This document shows positions 31,716-44,358 of a stretch of 64,000 nucleotides of DNA, in pieces. Each line of letters begins with the position of its first letter. Position 1 is the first letter of the stretch. This stretch comes from Euclidia mi. Lineage: Eukaryota > Arthropoda > Insecta > Lepidoptera > Erebidae. A program made the translations under genes and the position numbers. The stretch lies in NCBI GenBank assembly GCA_944739405.2, contig OX123191.2:7854830-7918829 (forward strand), in the 5' to 3' direction. The notes under the pieces are model-generated. The model was not told the DNA's origin, searched no databases, and saw nothing but the letters and a program-made list of their open reading frames with translations.

Positions 31716-34700
31716 GTATGCCTCATCGTAAGGTATGCCTTGCAAAGCTATAAAAACCAAAAACCCATCAGCCCCATCAGAACAAAACTCCAGAACAGCA
31801 AGACTAAAAAACAACAAAGCTGCAAATGTCGCTCCGAAGTTCAACTGAACACAAATTGATCAGTTGGCGAGCGCTGAATCACCTCCGATCTAACGCAGCT
31901 TGTTAACGCGAGTAAACTTGTTCCTATTCTCGCTTACACTGCGACTAAAAAGTGCGGTGTCCGGAGGACGTTCATTATTAGATTCTACTGTTATACCAGC
32001 AAACAGTATCAATTGGAGTATGAAAGTGACTGAGATTCTGTTTTTATGGCTTGGGGATTTGGCCTTTGGCACTGAATATTCACAGCTTGGACATGTATAG
32101 TGTTATGTGTTGAATAAGTTTTGCGGTTGTACATTTAGATTTAGTACTAAGATTTGTTTATACTTAAAGATATGGTATCTTTACTTAAAGATACCATCTA
32201 ATCGCAGTTTTTCGTTAAACTAAGACCGATGCTGGAAATGGTGTTGAATATGAAATGTCTACCACGGCTAGTTGGTCTTTTTAGTAAATTGCCAAAATTG
32301 GTCACTGTACGTAGGTAAGTAATTGTTGAGCCTGACTAAGATCATAGCAGGTCCTTGAAGCTATACTCCAATGTCCAATGTTGCCCAAAACCTCACTCTC
32401 GAGAAAGCGAACCTTACTACTCGGTCATGCTTGTGCAGTTTAGTACCACGTGATTTGAAGTCTCTTCGACCTCCATGCAGCAGTATATGGTATAGTTTTA
32501 TAAGACAGAATAGCTAACGCCCTATGTTGCATTTATTTTGTAGGTTTACACATAAAACTTACAATTAAGATTTATCGCCTCTATAGCATAATATACGTAT
32601 ACCTTACTCCTGCCCCTATACGCTAGTCGTTTAGGCTATTCTAATTTCATTCGTTTCCTAAAAGATCTTTAAAATCTAAAGACTATTCTTCAAAGATACC
32701 ACGTTTTACGATACCACCTAATTCCCTATTTCCCTTGAAAAATTTCTTCATGCGTAAGAAAAACGTTCCTTTAACACCTATTCTTTGCCTTTTCCCAAAG
32801 TTTCCTTGAAGAAAAAACGACCTCCAATAAATTCCTTACTCAGGGTTGTAACATGTCATTGAACCCGAAGGTAAAATGAATGTTACTGTAGACTATTATC
32901 GTACGTTTTCAATTCTCTCAGAGCTTATTACTTCCACTCAAGAAGAATATTCTCATAAGTATCTGTCTAATATTAAGAGGAAAATGACTTGTATTTCATT
33001 CCGCTATATTTTTTATGTAGATATTGTATGAAGTACTGGATAATGAAAACCAGTTAAGGGTGAGATCGTAAGATATCTGTCTATAAATACATCAAATAAA
33101 ATGAATAGAAAAATAATAACTGGGCTCAGTTAATCATCATCTTTATAGCGCTATTTCATCCAAGAGCTTTGGAGCCTGGGGTCCGCTTTCTTGTAATAGA
33201 TTAATAAAATTTGCCATAGAGCGACTACTGCCTGACCTCCAAAACTCATAGTAATAGCCATATACTTATCATGGCTATTCAAATATATGTGTATTAGTTA
33301 TTTAGCAAAGTAAAACTTCTAATTTATAACAAAATTTACATAAATGTTTCTGCAGCGATTATGCTATATATTTATTATTTTCTTCACATTTAAGGTATTT
33401 TTGCAACAACAACAAGTCTACTAATTTAAAACCTTCTATTTTGGAGATCATGCATTGGAGACGTACGTCTTGGCTCAGTTTGCCTGCCTTAAATGATTGA
33501 TGTATGCCTACATTATATCAAGAACAACATGTTTAAACAGAAAAATAGCATTTTATCTAAAGAATAAAGATGGGTCTGAAGACAGGCTTCATGCAACGGC
33601 TGTAATGCCCATGTACATGCTATATATTCTACGTTGTCTACAATGTGTCTGACCTCCAATATTCTGTGACTTTATATTTTACAAGGCATTCACTATGACT
33701 TCTCTCGTACTTAATTTTATTTTAGAAACTGAAATATTTGTTGCGTATTCCTCTCATTGAAGTCGATCTTCGTGCGTGTCCAGATCATAAAAGAAATCCA
33801 TTGTCAAATAAAGCCTTTGTAAAAATTAAAAAACCTAAATCACCGTTACTTTCTACGAAGCTAACTTCAAAGTTACTTTCTACGATGATACTGCAATTAG
33901 GACATACTCTTTATACATTACAGATGATTATTCTTTACCAGCTCTCCATTGAAAATAAAATATTAATCAAACAAATCGCTTATATATCACACATTTCAAA
34001 GACCTAAAAATCCCTAAAACGCACATTCATAATCTTTATTCAGCTTTAAAAACTCATCACACAAGGATATGTGTGAAATTTCATAAATCGCCACCATTGT
34101 GAACTCGGACCGAATCGCTTATGATAAATGTATTGCTATTCTAAGTACAATAGATGCTTTGTGAATTTGATTAATGACAGTTTTAAAAAGCCCACCCCTA
34201 AATGGCTATAAAAAAATATATCGCCGGCAGATTCTTTCTGTGAAGCTGATAACAGATTGCTCGGTTCGCTGATTAATTAATATGAATCGAGTGCTAAACG
34301 GTGGGAGCTTAGGCGCCTATTTGATTTGAGTGGCTCTGCCTCTGATTGGGTGTGTTGAAGATATATGGTGACGTGTTTATTATTTACACGTATGAATTGA
34401 ATAGAATGCGCAAAATGTGACTTATAGTCCCTTGTCTATTACATTTTGGTGCAGAGAGATTTTTTGGATTTATATGTTAAGGTTGATAATATGCCTTATT
34501 TTTCCTACACTTATTTTGCGAAGTAATTCATGCTTACGCTGACAATTGTTTGACTAGAGCAGGAAACCCACGACCTTCGGCATGTCAGTCTATACGACTG
34601 ACTTACAATCGCTACATCACCAGGTCGTCGAAAGGTCGTCAGTTGGCTCGTGGTATTCTCCATTTAATAGAAATTGACGAAACGATAAGTAGTACCACCC

Positions 34701-35634
34701 AATGAAATAGTAGCATTGACTTGGCTTTTCATTCCAATGGCTGACCTTTAGCGCTTAACGCACGTCTGGCGGATTGGCATAAATCGATTGTGGATTCATC
34801 TACTTTCTGTAGCTTTGATAGCGGATGGTTACCGTGAGAGGGCGACCAGGTGCGTGAATATTTATTTTTTTTACAGTGATTTCGATCCTATTGCGTTAGT
34901 GTTTCCTGCTAAGAAGTTAATTCTCATACATACCTATATAAAATCGCATGTTGTGACATGCGTTTGTTATTGAACTCCTCCGAAACGCCTCGACTGTTTT
35001 TTACAAAACTTTTTGTATATTTAGTAGGTCTGAGAATAGGTCGTAGGCTTTTTTATTTTCCTGTTTAGACATTTTTATTTTGTATGACTCAGTATAAAAA
35101 AGTTTGTTAGTCATTCTATGAAGAAACGAAACGTAACGTGTACGTTTGACAGCTTATAAAAACCAAGAAAATAAAATAAATATAAATAATAGTACCTTAT
35201 AAATACAATATCATTGGATAATACCAAATAACTAATAGCAAATATTTTATAACATATTTAACCAAGTTCACAACGAATTCCAATCAATGTTATTTGTTCA
35301 TTTTACGATTCCAGAAGCTAACTGTCATGTGTACATCACATGCCCATTCAAATTTTTTTAAAGCCGTTTGCATCAAAGTCAGAAGTCCCACAATAGCACG
35401 AGAATAACTCACTTTACGGTCGTATAAGAGAAGCACATACTACAAGATACAAGGAAACAGCAAACAGGACGGTGCCACTGCACCCAAAAAGTCTGGATGC
35501 CAGCATACAACAATCTGTGGATTTAACTTATAAACAACAAATCTTTGACAGTTTATGCGTATCTGTCTATATTGTAAATATGTTTTATTGTATATTTTAT
35601 TTGTAATTCTTTTTTGAAATAAATTGCATGCAAG
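31716..35634. other. Longest unassigned stretch
   Basis: About 3.9 kb of AT-rich DNA with no open frame over 100 codons that shows a motif, no recognised SINE or LINE head and no tRNA-like fold seen. A small hairpin lies at about 32167-32200 (AGATATGGTATCTTT/AAAGATACCATCT). It may be old intergenic or intronic DNA. Confidence 0.4.
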
Positions 35635-38600
35635 ACCGTTATGGCGATACGGATGTGAGTGCCAGTCAACCTGCCACGTCACTGACTGGTCTAGCAGCGC
35701 TCATAGCGAGACTTGGCTTGCCGTTCGTAACAGATCGGCAAAGTTAAGCAACGCTTGCACAGGTCGCCACTTGGATGGGTGACCAAGTGTGGCATTTACA
35801 TCTGAGCGCTACCGTGCTTCGGAGGGCACGTAAAGCTGTCGGTCCCGGTTCTTGTCTCAGGATAAGAATCGTTAGACCATGTCGGAGGCCTTCGGGCGGT
35901 CTGAAAACTCCGACACCAGAGTTGGCCACACACTCACACGAAAAATAAATAACTGACTGGTCTGGTGCGTTGTCCGGAATGTTCCCAGGACCGCTTTTTC
36001 AAAGGTAAGCGGGGCCTGAAAGTGCATTTTGGTAAAGTACATAAATCCCAGAATGTACTTCCAGGCCCTTTAATACTTTCACAAACTGTATCAGGAGACA
36101 CCCACCAAATTCCTTTTTGGCAAATGTTATCTAAATTAAAACATTCGGTTCCGATTATTAAAAGAGTTCCCCGTGGGGCACGACCATCAGTGTCAAAAAA
36201 ATTGGCTGAATGCATAGGTCTTGTCGTAAGGGAGAATTCAAAAACGGCATGGGAGCAATTATTGACATTCCCTTATAGGATTTTACATATTGATGAAAAT
36301 CAGGCCAAAATTCATTAACATCCAAAATTAAGTATAATTGTCAAATTTCAACCAACACTTTGGACCCTAAATTCACGTCATACAAGCACAAATCGCTCTA
36401 TCAATATGTGGAATCCAAATTAAGGGATAGTGACATACGGGGCGCGTCTAGACTATTATTCAGTAGTGATGTGGTGGCGCCTCTCCAGAGACGCTTGCGG
36501 GTCTGAAGAGCAAGCATCCAGCGCCCATTAATGATCTCTCCTTTCCTGAAGCTCCCAACAGTGAATCAGAACATCTGATCACCACGGCCAAGGACGTGTT
36601 AGCAGCAGTTTGCTCCTTTCGGAGTGGCTCTGCAGGTGGCCTTGATGCCTTGACACCACAGCATCTTAAAGATCTTGTGTGTGCAAGTGCTGGGGTGGCT
36701 GGCGATACACTCTTGATGGGTTTGACTGCGCTAGTCAATATGATGCTCTCCGGTAATGTGGACAATGCCATCATTGACATCTTGTATGGGGCGAATCTAT
36801 GTGCCCTTAACAAGAGGGATGGTGGTATTCGTCCCATTGCCGTGGGTTGCACATATCGGCGTATTGCCGATATGCCAAGATATGCTGTAAATTTTACAGC
36901 AGGGAGCTATCAGAAAAATTCCAACCCCTACAGCTAGGTTTTGGTTCCAAAGGGGGTTGTGAGGCTGCTATACATGCCCTTTCCACGTACCCTGGAAGTG
37001 GTGATGGAGAGGTCATTTTGAAGGTTGACTTGAAAAACGCCTTCAATTCAGTGAATAGGAACACATTGTTGACACAAGCAAAATTAGAAACCCCCAAAAT
37101 TTTTAAATTTCTTTGGCAATGTTACAGGTATCCCACAAAATTACTATATCAGGACAATCTTTTGGAATCTGCAGTTGGATGCCAACAAGGTGACCCTCTT
37201 GGACCAGTCATTTTTTTAGTTTAGCTATACAACCCATTATTCGGCAAATAAATTCTAAATTTAATGTATGGTTCTTGGACGACAGGACCCTGGGGACGAA
37301 GTAGACATAGTATTGCAAGATTTGACTTGTCTTAAAAACAAATTCGCTTCTACTGGTTTGGAACTAAACTATAGTAAATGTGAGCTGTTTATAAATACAA
37401 CAGACTCCACAAAAAACATTCGATAATATCAAAATTTAATAATTTGGCATCAAACTTAAAAATTGTTGATAAGACTTCTCTCCGCCTCCTAGGTTCTCCA
37501 GTATTTGAAGAATCTTTCGATTCTTTCTTAGAGGAAAAAATACAAAATTTTTGTGAAATTTCTGATCGCTTATTCAAAATAAATGTTCATTCGGCTTATA
37601 CCATTATTCGATATTGCCTTTTCGTCCCAAAATTCACACATGCCTTAAGATCTTCCCAACTTTGGAAAAACAAATTACTTTTAGAACAAATCGACAAAAT
37701 TATCCAAATTACTTAATAGAGAATATTAAATGTGGATTTGAACGACCGAGCCTGGCTACAAGCGTCTTTGCCCATACGTCTAGGTGGGCTCGGTATACGC
37801 AAAATTTCTAGTGTTAGCTTACCGGCGTTTCTATCTTCGGTCCACAGCACGGAAGAGTTAACTAGGAAAATTTTATTACCTACACTAGTTAACTCAGAAG
37901 TGTTGTGCAAAACCGAAGCTATAAACGCCTGGAAAATAGCGTGTCCAAGCACTGATTTGCCTACCAACCTATTCTCCCAAAGACAGTGGGACGCGCCGCT
38001 TTGTAACATAGTAAGAAAAAGTCTTTTGGATACATCTCTTAATGTTACAGAGCGTGCTCGCTTGCTGGCTGTGGGAGAATGGGAATCCGGTCTATGGCTT
38101 CAGGCACTACCATCGTCTAACACAGGAACCATGTTGGACGATGAGACATTCCGTATTGCCACCTGTCTGCGTTTAGGTGCTCCGTGTGTTTCTCCGCATC
38201 GATGTCATTGTGGAGAAGACGTCGATAGCCTCGGACACCATGGGCTATCTTGCAGCTGAAGCGCTGGTAGAATTCCTCGTCATGCCCATCTTAATGACAT
38301 AATCCGTCGTGCTCTTGTCGCGTCTGGCGTACCAGCTGTACTTGAACCAAATGGTTTGGTACGTGACGACGGTAAGAGACCTGATGGTATGTCATTGTTG
38401 CCTTGGAAAATGGGTAGGCCTTTGGTGTGGGACGAAACCTGCGTAGACACCCTCGCACCATCACATGTTCCAAGCACGGGAGGCCATGCTGGCGCTGCTG
38501 CTGCAACTGCGAAAACCCTCAAATGGCGCAAATACAGTAATTTAGTAAGTAATTACGTGTTTGAGCCGTTTGGGGTGGAAACGTTAGGCTCATGGGGTCC

Positions 38601-38778
38601 GAGCGCTCGTTCTCTATTTCGGGAAATTTCTAAACGATTAATCGACGTCTCACGTGACTAGAAGGCTGGTTTATTTTTTGCTCAAAGAATCAGCATTGCC
38701 ATCCAACGTGGCAATACTGCCAGCCTTCTGGGCACGTTACCCGATGACATTGATGCGGAGGCATTTTACGACGCCTAA
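35635..38778 (+). pseudogene. RT / restriction-like endonuclease polyprotein, with frameshifts and stops
   Basis: After the SINE the frame reads VRCPECSQDRFFKGKRGLKVHFGKVH (C2H2 finger, about 35964-36040). The upstream frame before the SINE joins it in phase. Then GGLDALTPQHLKDL, GGIRPIAVGCTYRRI, LGFGSKGGCEAAIHA, KVDLKNAFNSV (RT motif A), GCQQGDPLGPVIF (motif B) and VWFLDD (motif C), and SLPIRLGGLGIRK. C-terminal part: CHCGEDVDSLGHHGLSCS (C-C-H-C-like), RH..LNDIIRRAL, DDGKRPDGMS and WDETCVDTLA, resembling the CCHC plus PD-(D/E)XK layout of R2/R4-type LINEs. Frame breaks lie near 36320-36590, 36900, 37220-37440, 37720 and 38260. Clade not certain. Confidence 0.75.
35693..35951 (+). mobile_element. 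5S rRNA-derived SINE with 12-bp TSD
   Basis: 259 bp, TSD ACTGACTGGTCT at 35681-35692 and 35952-35963. The 5S internal promoter is clear: AAAGTTAAGCAACG at about 35740, then CACTTGGATGGGTGACCAAGTG at 35768-35790. The body has GTAAAGCTGTCGGTCCCGGTT, CATGTCGGAGGCCTTCGGG, and the tail ACACACTCACACGAAAAATAAAT. Transcription would be by RNA polymerase III from an internal type 1 promoter. Confidence 0.95.
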
Positions 38779-38941
38779 ACCTTGTAAATACTTTCACTTT
38801 TTAGATTTGTTTTATGATTTTTGTATTAGATTAGGTTAGATTAGATTAAGCTTCAGTAACAAAATTATGTTTCATTAATGTTCCAAGTTAAGTTATTTAA
38901 TACAAAATAAAAGTATCCATCATCTGCATTGAAAAAAAAAA

Positions 38942-39629
38942 TTATGAACACCAAAATTAAAATGAAGTAATTTTTATCATCAGCCTGTTGATTTCACGGT
39001 TGCATCCAAGACTTGAAGCGCCCGTAGTCTGCTCTCTAGTCCCATATTTACAGATTTTTGCTTTTTTGATACAGCAAATATCACCCGACTTTACAAATAA
39101 CATTCATATCTTATAGTCTAGTATACCAGTACCAGGATATTTGGGAGTACTGACTTACCAGATGGCATAAAGTATTTACCGAATCATGCGAAATTCGGCA
39201 ACACTCACACAACTTAGAAAATTCAGCTGTTGGTGTGGGTCCGAACCTGAAACTCTGCATGGCAAGTTTGGTCACACTATTAGCGGAACAATTAGCTTGA
39301 CCATTCCTAAAATTTCTTCCTTTTCACGAAGCTTCTGCTATTTTAACGGTTAATTCTTTTTGAAACATTTCCACCTTAGCATTAAATCCAAACATCCATT
39401 GGTAGCTGCCTTCACCGTCCAATTATGCCAGTAAAAGATCTAAACAGTTAGTAGGTTAAAAGCATGCTCGTCTTAATTAGCACTGCCAAGTAACACTTGA
39501 CGTGAAACAATTAAGCCACTGTGTAGATCCGTTTACACTGCGCTCGACTCATGACCTTGAACCAATGACATTGACTAACATATAAGCTGAATTGGACTTT
39601 AGGAATTTGGGGTAAGGTTGATATTTCAG
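38942..39629. other. Unassigned sequence
   Basis: No gene or recognised repeat. Confidence 0.4.
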
Positions 39630-39785
39630 AAGTTGGATGCGTTTTTTCATGTGACGCTTGTAGGTCTAGGAGTTGATACTTAAAAGACAACTGAGTCTGC
39701 GGTTGTGGATTCGATACCCATCTAGGACAAATCTTCCCGTAGTCAGCCCAGTGCAATCCTTACTTATGACTGGGTGTAAATTATT
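39630..39785 (+). mobile_element. SINE B relic
   Basis: CTGCGGTTGTGGATTCGATACCCATCTAGGACAAAT contains a box-B-like core, followed by ATGACTGGGTGTAAATT. The head is degraded. Confidence 0.5.
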
Positions 39786-41154
39786 AACGACAAGACGTAC
39801 GCCGCGGCTCCGCCTGCGTGAGTCTGTTTAAGCTCTTTTAGGTGGAAATTTCTAAAATAATCTCGCAGTGCTCCCTTGCACTCCCCAAGGAACATACATG
39901 CCACACAATTTCAGCTCCTTGCGCCCAGTAGTATCGGCTGTGCGTTGTCTGACAATCGATAAGTAACGCAAGAACTTACAAATATGTTTATTATAAAATA
40001 TTGTTAATCAGTCATCTAGTAACCATACGACAGTCTTTGCCTGGTTTAAGATCAGATGGCAATGAATGAATTGACCCAGAATATTGCAGATCCAGATAAA
40101 GGCAATATGTACCGACAATCTCATTGGGATCCCGAGATGCAATTACATTCAGACGACTCAAGAGTCTTAGGGGAAGCACGTGTTCAGCAATGGATGTTAT
40201 ATGCTGAAATTATGATGCCAATGATATTATAACGAATTTGTTGCTATGCTAAAAGAAAGAAACAACTTCTCAGTTGATTATTTAGCTCACACTCAATTTA
40301 AAAAAGAACTAGTTTATTTTTCTATTCGTATTTGCGTGACAGAGTATCCTCAAAAGACAGTTTCTATAGATATCTAGCATAGTTATAGCAGTTCTATCAC
40401 AACAACTTAATACAGCAAAGCTTAGTAGCAAATTGCTTAGAAATCTTTGACACTAAGTTAGCAACTAACTACACAAAATCAAGTAAGATTGATACGGCAT
40501 AGGCAAAGTTTCCGAAGGTCTTAAGAAAAACTTTTAGGTGGCCAAGAAAATCGCGATGGAAAATTAACGTTGGCGAATTTTATTATTTACTTAACAAGTT
40601 GGAAAGTAATCTGAAATGCTTTTACGAATAGTTGGGGCTTTGAAGAATTTTGTTCAGTTAATTGTTTATTTTGGGCTTTTATTTAGCGTCACCTTTTTGG
40701 TAGAGTTTTATTTTTTCGTGGCAATACTTGTGCATTGCTTGTAACGATCACTTTTGCGTTGTTGCAATTGAATGCTGAAGTATATAAGCACCATAACGCA
40801 AAGAGCATCATTGTAGCACACAGATTTTTGTGCATAAATCTTACTACTATTTATAAGTTAGATAGATGTTTGTTACTCTTTACCGCTAAAATTATTGAAC
40901 AGATTAACAAAAAATGATATAATAATGACTATAGATCAGAATTAGGCTTGGGCTATCTTTTGTCACGTTGACCGATATGAAAGCAGGCAGAGCATCCGTG
41001 GGTAGAAACGTAACAAGTATGTAATTAGCGCCTCAGATTTACTACACTCGGACTTGTACCATGTGGAACAAACATCTGTTTGTTGCACACTTTCACGCAA
41101 ATATTACTGAACTGCTTTTGATGATATTTGATAGACATCTTATATCTTATACTG
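39786..41154. other. Unassigned sequence
   Basis: Nothing recognisable except a possible Helitron-like scrap at 39800-39960 (GCGGCTCCGCCTGCG, CTTGCGCCCAGTAGTATCGGC). Confidence 0.35.
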
Positions 41155-41340
41155 ATATATAAAGCTGAAGAGTTTGTTTGTATGTTGGTTTCGTTGGACG
41201 ATATGAAAAATTATTTCAGTGTTAGAGAGCCCATTTATTGAGGAAAGCTATAGGCTATATAACATCGCGCTATGTGCGACGGGAACGGGGCAGTAGCCTA
41301 GTAAATAACGCGGGTGTAACCGCGGGCATCCTTTAGTAGT
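41155..41340 (+). mobile_element. Helitron-like nonautonomous repeat
   Basis: Blocks ATATAAAGCTGAAGAGTTTG, TTTCAGTGTTAGAGAGCCC, GAGGAAAGCTATAGGCTATA and a GC-rich end, GCGGGTGTAACCGCGGGCATCC. The first and last blocks are frequent in lepidopteran Helitrons, as recalled; the terminal CTRR is not clean. Confidence 0.55.
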
Positions 41341-41374
41341 TAATATATCAGAATTATATTTAAGTTAGAGGTAG

Positions 41375-41810
41375 TATGAAAGAAGCGCCCATTGATGAAA
41401 AGATAAAAGGGAGTCGATTGGCCTGGTATGTTCATGTTATGCGGAGAGATGAGATGTATGCAGGTAGGGTGCATGATAGGAGCCTCCACGAGTGACGTAC
41501 TTCCAGAACCCCGTACGTCCGGCGCACCCTGGTAACAATCAGCGAGCCTCACACGCTGATTGGCCAATCTTTTCACCACGATGGCAAACACCATCAGTCC
41601 AGCCTATGTAGGTAAAAAAGTGATGAGTATGCATGTAGAAAGACAAAAAGGGAGAGCACGGCCAAGGGAAAGATGGATGGACTGTGTGAGGATGGATATG
41701 AAAGAGAAAAGGGTAAATGATCGGATGACTGGTGACAGAGAAGTATGGAAGAGAAAGACATACTGAGCCGACCCCAAATAAATTGGGACCAGGGCAAGAC
41801 AATGATGATG
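41375..41810 (+). mobile_element. RTE-like LINE 3' fragment with an insertion
   Basis: Encodes RLAWYVHVMRRDEMYAG before the 138-bp insert, then GKKVMSMHVERQKGRARPRERWMDCVRMDMKEK after it, typical of an RTE-type C terminus (compare GHIARR... and GRPPARW in the other copies). It ends ...ACAATGATGATGAC. The frame is continuous if the insert is removed. Confidence 0.78.
41467..41604. mobile_element. 138-bp insertion in the RTE fragment
   Basis: Flanked by TATGCAGGTA (41457-41466) and TATGTAGGTA (41605-41614), a 10-bp TSD with one mismatch. It starts GGGTGCATG and contains GGCGCACCC. No clear TIRs at both ends, no promoter and no poly(A) were seen, so its class is unknown. Confidence 0.6.
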
Positions 41811-41834
41811 ACAATTTAACCTTAACCTATCTTT

Positions 41835-41884
41835 AGACGTGTGAATCGACACACACGCAAGCGAAGCCGCGCATACAGAAACTA
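41835..41884 (+). mobile_element. Helitron 3' end scrap
   Basis: GCAAGCGAAGCCGCGCATACAGAAACTAG has the GC-rich hairpin-like stretch followed by CTAG and then T, the Helitron 3' signature. No matching 5' end was found. Confidence 0.45.
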
Positions 41885-42205
41885 GTATAGTAACTTTGCA
41901 TCATTCAGTTACATAATGCCAAGTAAACTTACGTTCTAGAGTGGCACACAGCCCAGTTAACCAACATTCTTTAATTTCCAAGAACTGTGTCGAACAACTA
42001 GCTTTAACAATAATAAATCATCTTCTAGATTAGTTGAAATACACCATTACCTGGAGTTTCAGAAATGAACCCTCAAGAGATAAAGATTAAAGTTTAGCCA
42101 ACACTTTCAATCTTCAGTAAGTTTATTTAATATTTATTGAGAAGTATTCGTAACAACTTGGATATTCAAGTAAATCAATCAATCTATTTTTGTATTGAAA
42201 ATAAT
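41885..42205. other. Unassigned sequence
   Basis: Nothing recognised. Confidence 0.4.
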
Positions 42206-42455
42206 TACTGCCTTCGTGGTCCAGTGGATAGCGTATGCGACTGCTGATTGGTGGTCCCGGGTTCGATTATCGGGTCAGGCAAAAGTGTTACTGGGTTTTT
42301 CCGAATTCTCAGTAGCAGCACGGAGTCTGGTGATGTGCCCGGTAACGGCAATAGGCTCGCCCCCCTATTACTTGGGACCTAAAAATTCATGGCGAAATGT
42401 GGGTAATATTACACCTCTGCTTACCCCTTCGGGGATGCAGGCGTAAGTCTATAAA
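42206..42455 (+). mobile_element. Full-length tRNA-derived SINE A
   Basis: Head: TTCGTGGTCCAGTGGATAGCG (A box) and CCCGGGTTCGATTATCGGG (B box). Body: CTCAGTAGCAGCACGGAGTC, AACGGCAATAGGCTCGCCC. Tail: GGCGAAATGTGGG, CACCTCTGCTTACCCCTTCGGGG. It is the clearest complete copy in the window. The tRNA head lacks a functional cloverleaf context, so I do not call it a tRNA gene. Confidence 0.88.
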
Positions 42456-43690
42456 TAAAATAAAAAAGAGTAATAATATGAATAGACTTCTGGTTAAGTA
42501 CTTATATACGCAAGCACTTGTATTTATAAAAATAGGTACTTTAGATGTCGCCTATGGCTTCAGGTAATATAAAATGTACTCTTAGTTATTTTCAGAGCAC
42601 GAGAGCAGATCACCTATGCACGTTACTGTCCAGGTGAAGTCTTAAAAAATGGTCCACTTCACGAATGCATAAAGAAGCCCGTAGTACGACAGTTTAGTTT
42701 GGAGAAAATCTGGTGATGAGCACGGTCTTCCTGTTATAAGTGTGGTGATTAGGAAGAAGAAGAAATCCATTTCTATGCAACGAGTCGCAAAATCTTTACA
42801 AAAACAAAATAACAAAAATAAAACCTACATAGTTTGTACCTGACTCCGAGCAATTGATTTAAAATTCCCAAGAGTACTTTGTTTTTAACTGTATATCTTA
42901 ACTTTGAGGTTTTCGTTAATTTGAAGCACGTTTACCTACATAAAAACTCGTGAAAGAAACAACAAATCTCACGTAGACGAAAATAACCATGAATACTTAC
43001 CTGGCGACAATTTCGTCGTTAATTTAGGAAATATTGAGAAATAATCGTGTTGCATAAACGATAAAAATATCTAAATCAACTCGGTAAATCCAGAGTCACG
43101 TTTATCCGACTGATGGAACCCATAAAAAGAGGGTTCCGATCAATTATTTTTACATCAGCACCGGAACCATTCCGGACACGATAAAGAATCTCCCGGAAAA
43201 AGATATTTATTCGGCCAAGCTAACGTGCTCCTTAGTTGAGTATTTGCTAGTTTATTTTCAACCTTATGCCTTTGTAATAAGACTCCGATTTTTATTGTAG
43301 TAAGTAGGCATTAAAACTAACGTTGTTGTGGATTGCTTGGAACTTTGGGGTGTGAGAGCAATAAAACACCTTGAATCGAAGCGCGAAATCACTGACTAAT
43401 TGTTAGGCTTGTTCCGATAAAATTAACTACCTTTTACACTTTCGAAACAGTATTAAAGGTACGAACTGGGTGTTGAGTTTTAGGTTCATTGGTCAGGAAC
43501 AAAGAAGTTTTTAAGTTCCTTACTATAAATTTACTTTAATTATTAAACACTAGACCGCTTCTCCTTGAGTCTTATTACGAAGCAAATGCTATTAATACAG
43601 TACAAAGTTACGTTCCAGCTATGTAAAAATTATTATTCATAATGAATTTTCGAAGTATCTGACCCTAAAATTTAACGATAGTTTTCCCCG
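42456..43690. other. Unassigned sequence
   Basis: Nothing recognised on either strand. Confidence 0.45.
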
Positions 43691-44255
43691 TGTGGCTTGA
43701 CTTGACCTTCGTTATATAATAATAATAATAATAATTTTATTTATTTCTCCTCACATAGATCATGCAAAATAACAATAAAAAAATAAACTTATTTTCTAAA
43801 ATGGAGCTTGAATACAAAATACATTTTTTTATATTAACTTACTAGTCTAATTTAGTTTATGTGAGAAGCTGGTGTCCGTAGTAGGAAAAACCTGTATCAT
43901 GGATCACCAGGTCCCGCCCCCTATAGAAAAAGTACTTATATAATTATGAGAAATTACAAAGCTCCTTTGGATAAAATTATAAAGTTATTAAACAATTAAT
44001 ATTTAACGTATAAAAAAAAATATATAAATTCTGCAATCAAAGCTATGAAATAAATTTTATCCGAATTTGATTGTATATAAAATGGTAGAATAAAGTTATA
44101 AAAATCTAAATAAATATTAGCAATAATTGTTACACGAAATCAATATTTTATTCAATTTAAATTTTAATATATAAATATAAGCATTGCAATCGTTTTATTT
44201 ATTTTTATTTTATTTTTATTACGAAGATAACTTTAGACAAATTTCACCCTGTGTT

Positions 44256-44273
44256 CGTGTGTGTGTGTGTGTA

Positions 44274-44354
<81 letters not shown>
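44256..44354. repeat. (GT)n microsatellite
   Basis: Nearly pure GT for about 99 bp, with a GTATGTGCGT interruption near 44270. It lies in the 3' UTR of the LINE, so it is (AC)n in the LINE's own RNA, immediately after the stop codon. Confidence 0.97.
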
Positions 44355-44355
<1 letters not shown>

Positions 44356-44358
44356 AAT

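Larger units (their letters stand above)
35635..38941 (+). mobile_element. Decayed non-LTR retrotransposon with C2H2 finger and restriction-like endonuclease
   Basis: One element on the plus strand interrupted by a 5S SINE. It has an upstream zinc finger, a central RT and a C-terminal endonuclease-like region. An A run near 38932-38940 may be its tail. The 5' limit is approximate. Confidence 0.7.

Noticed and set aside
35742..35800. 5S rRNA gene
   Set aside because: Only the internal promoter portion matches 5S; the unit has an unrelated body, an A-rich tail and a TSD, so it is a 5S-headed SINE.
42206..42275. tRNA gene
   Set aside because: A and B boxes are present but the fold is poor and the sequence continues into the SINE A body; the same head recurs elsewhere.
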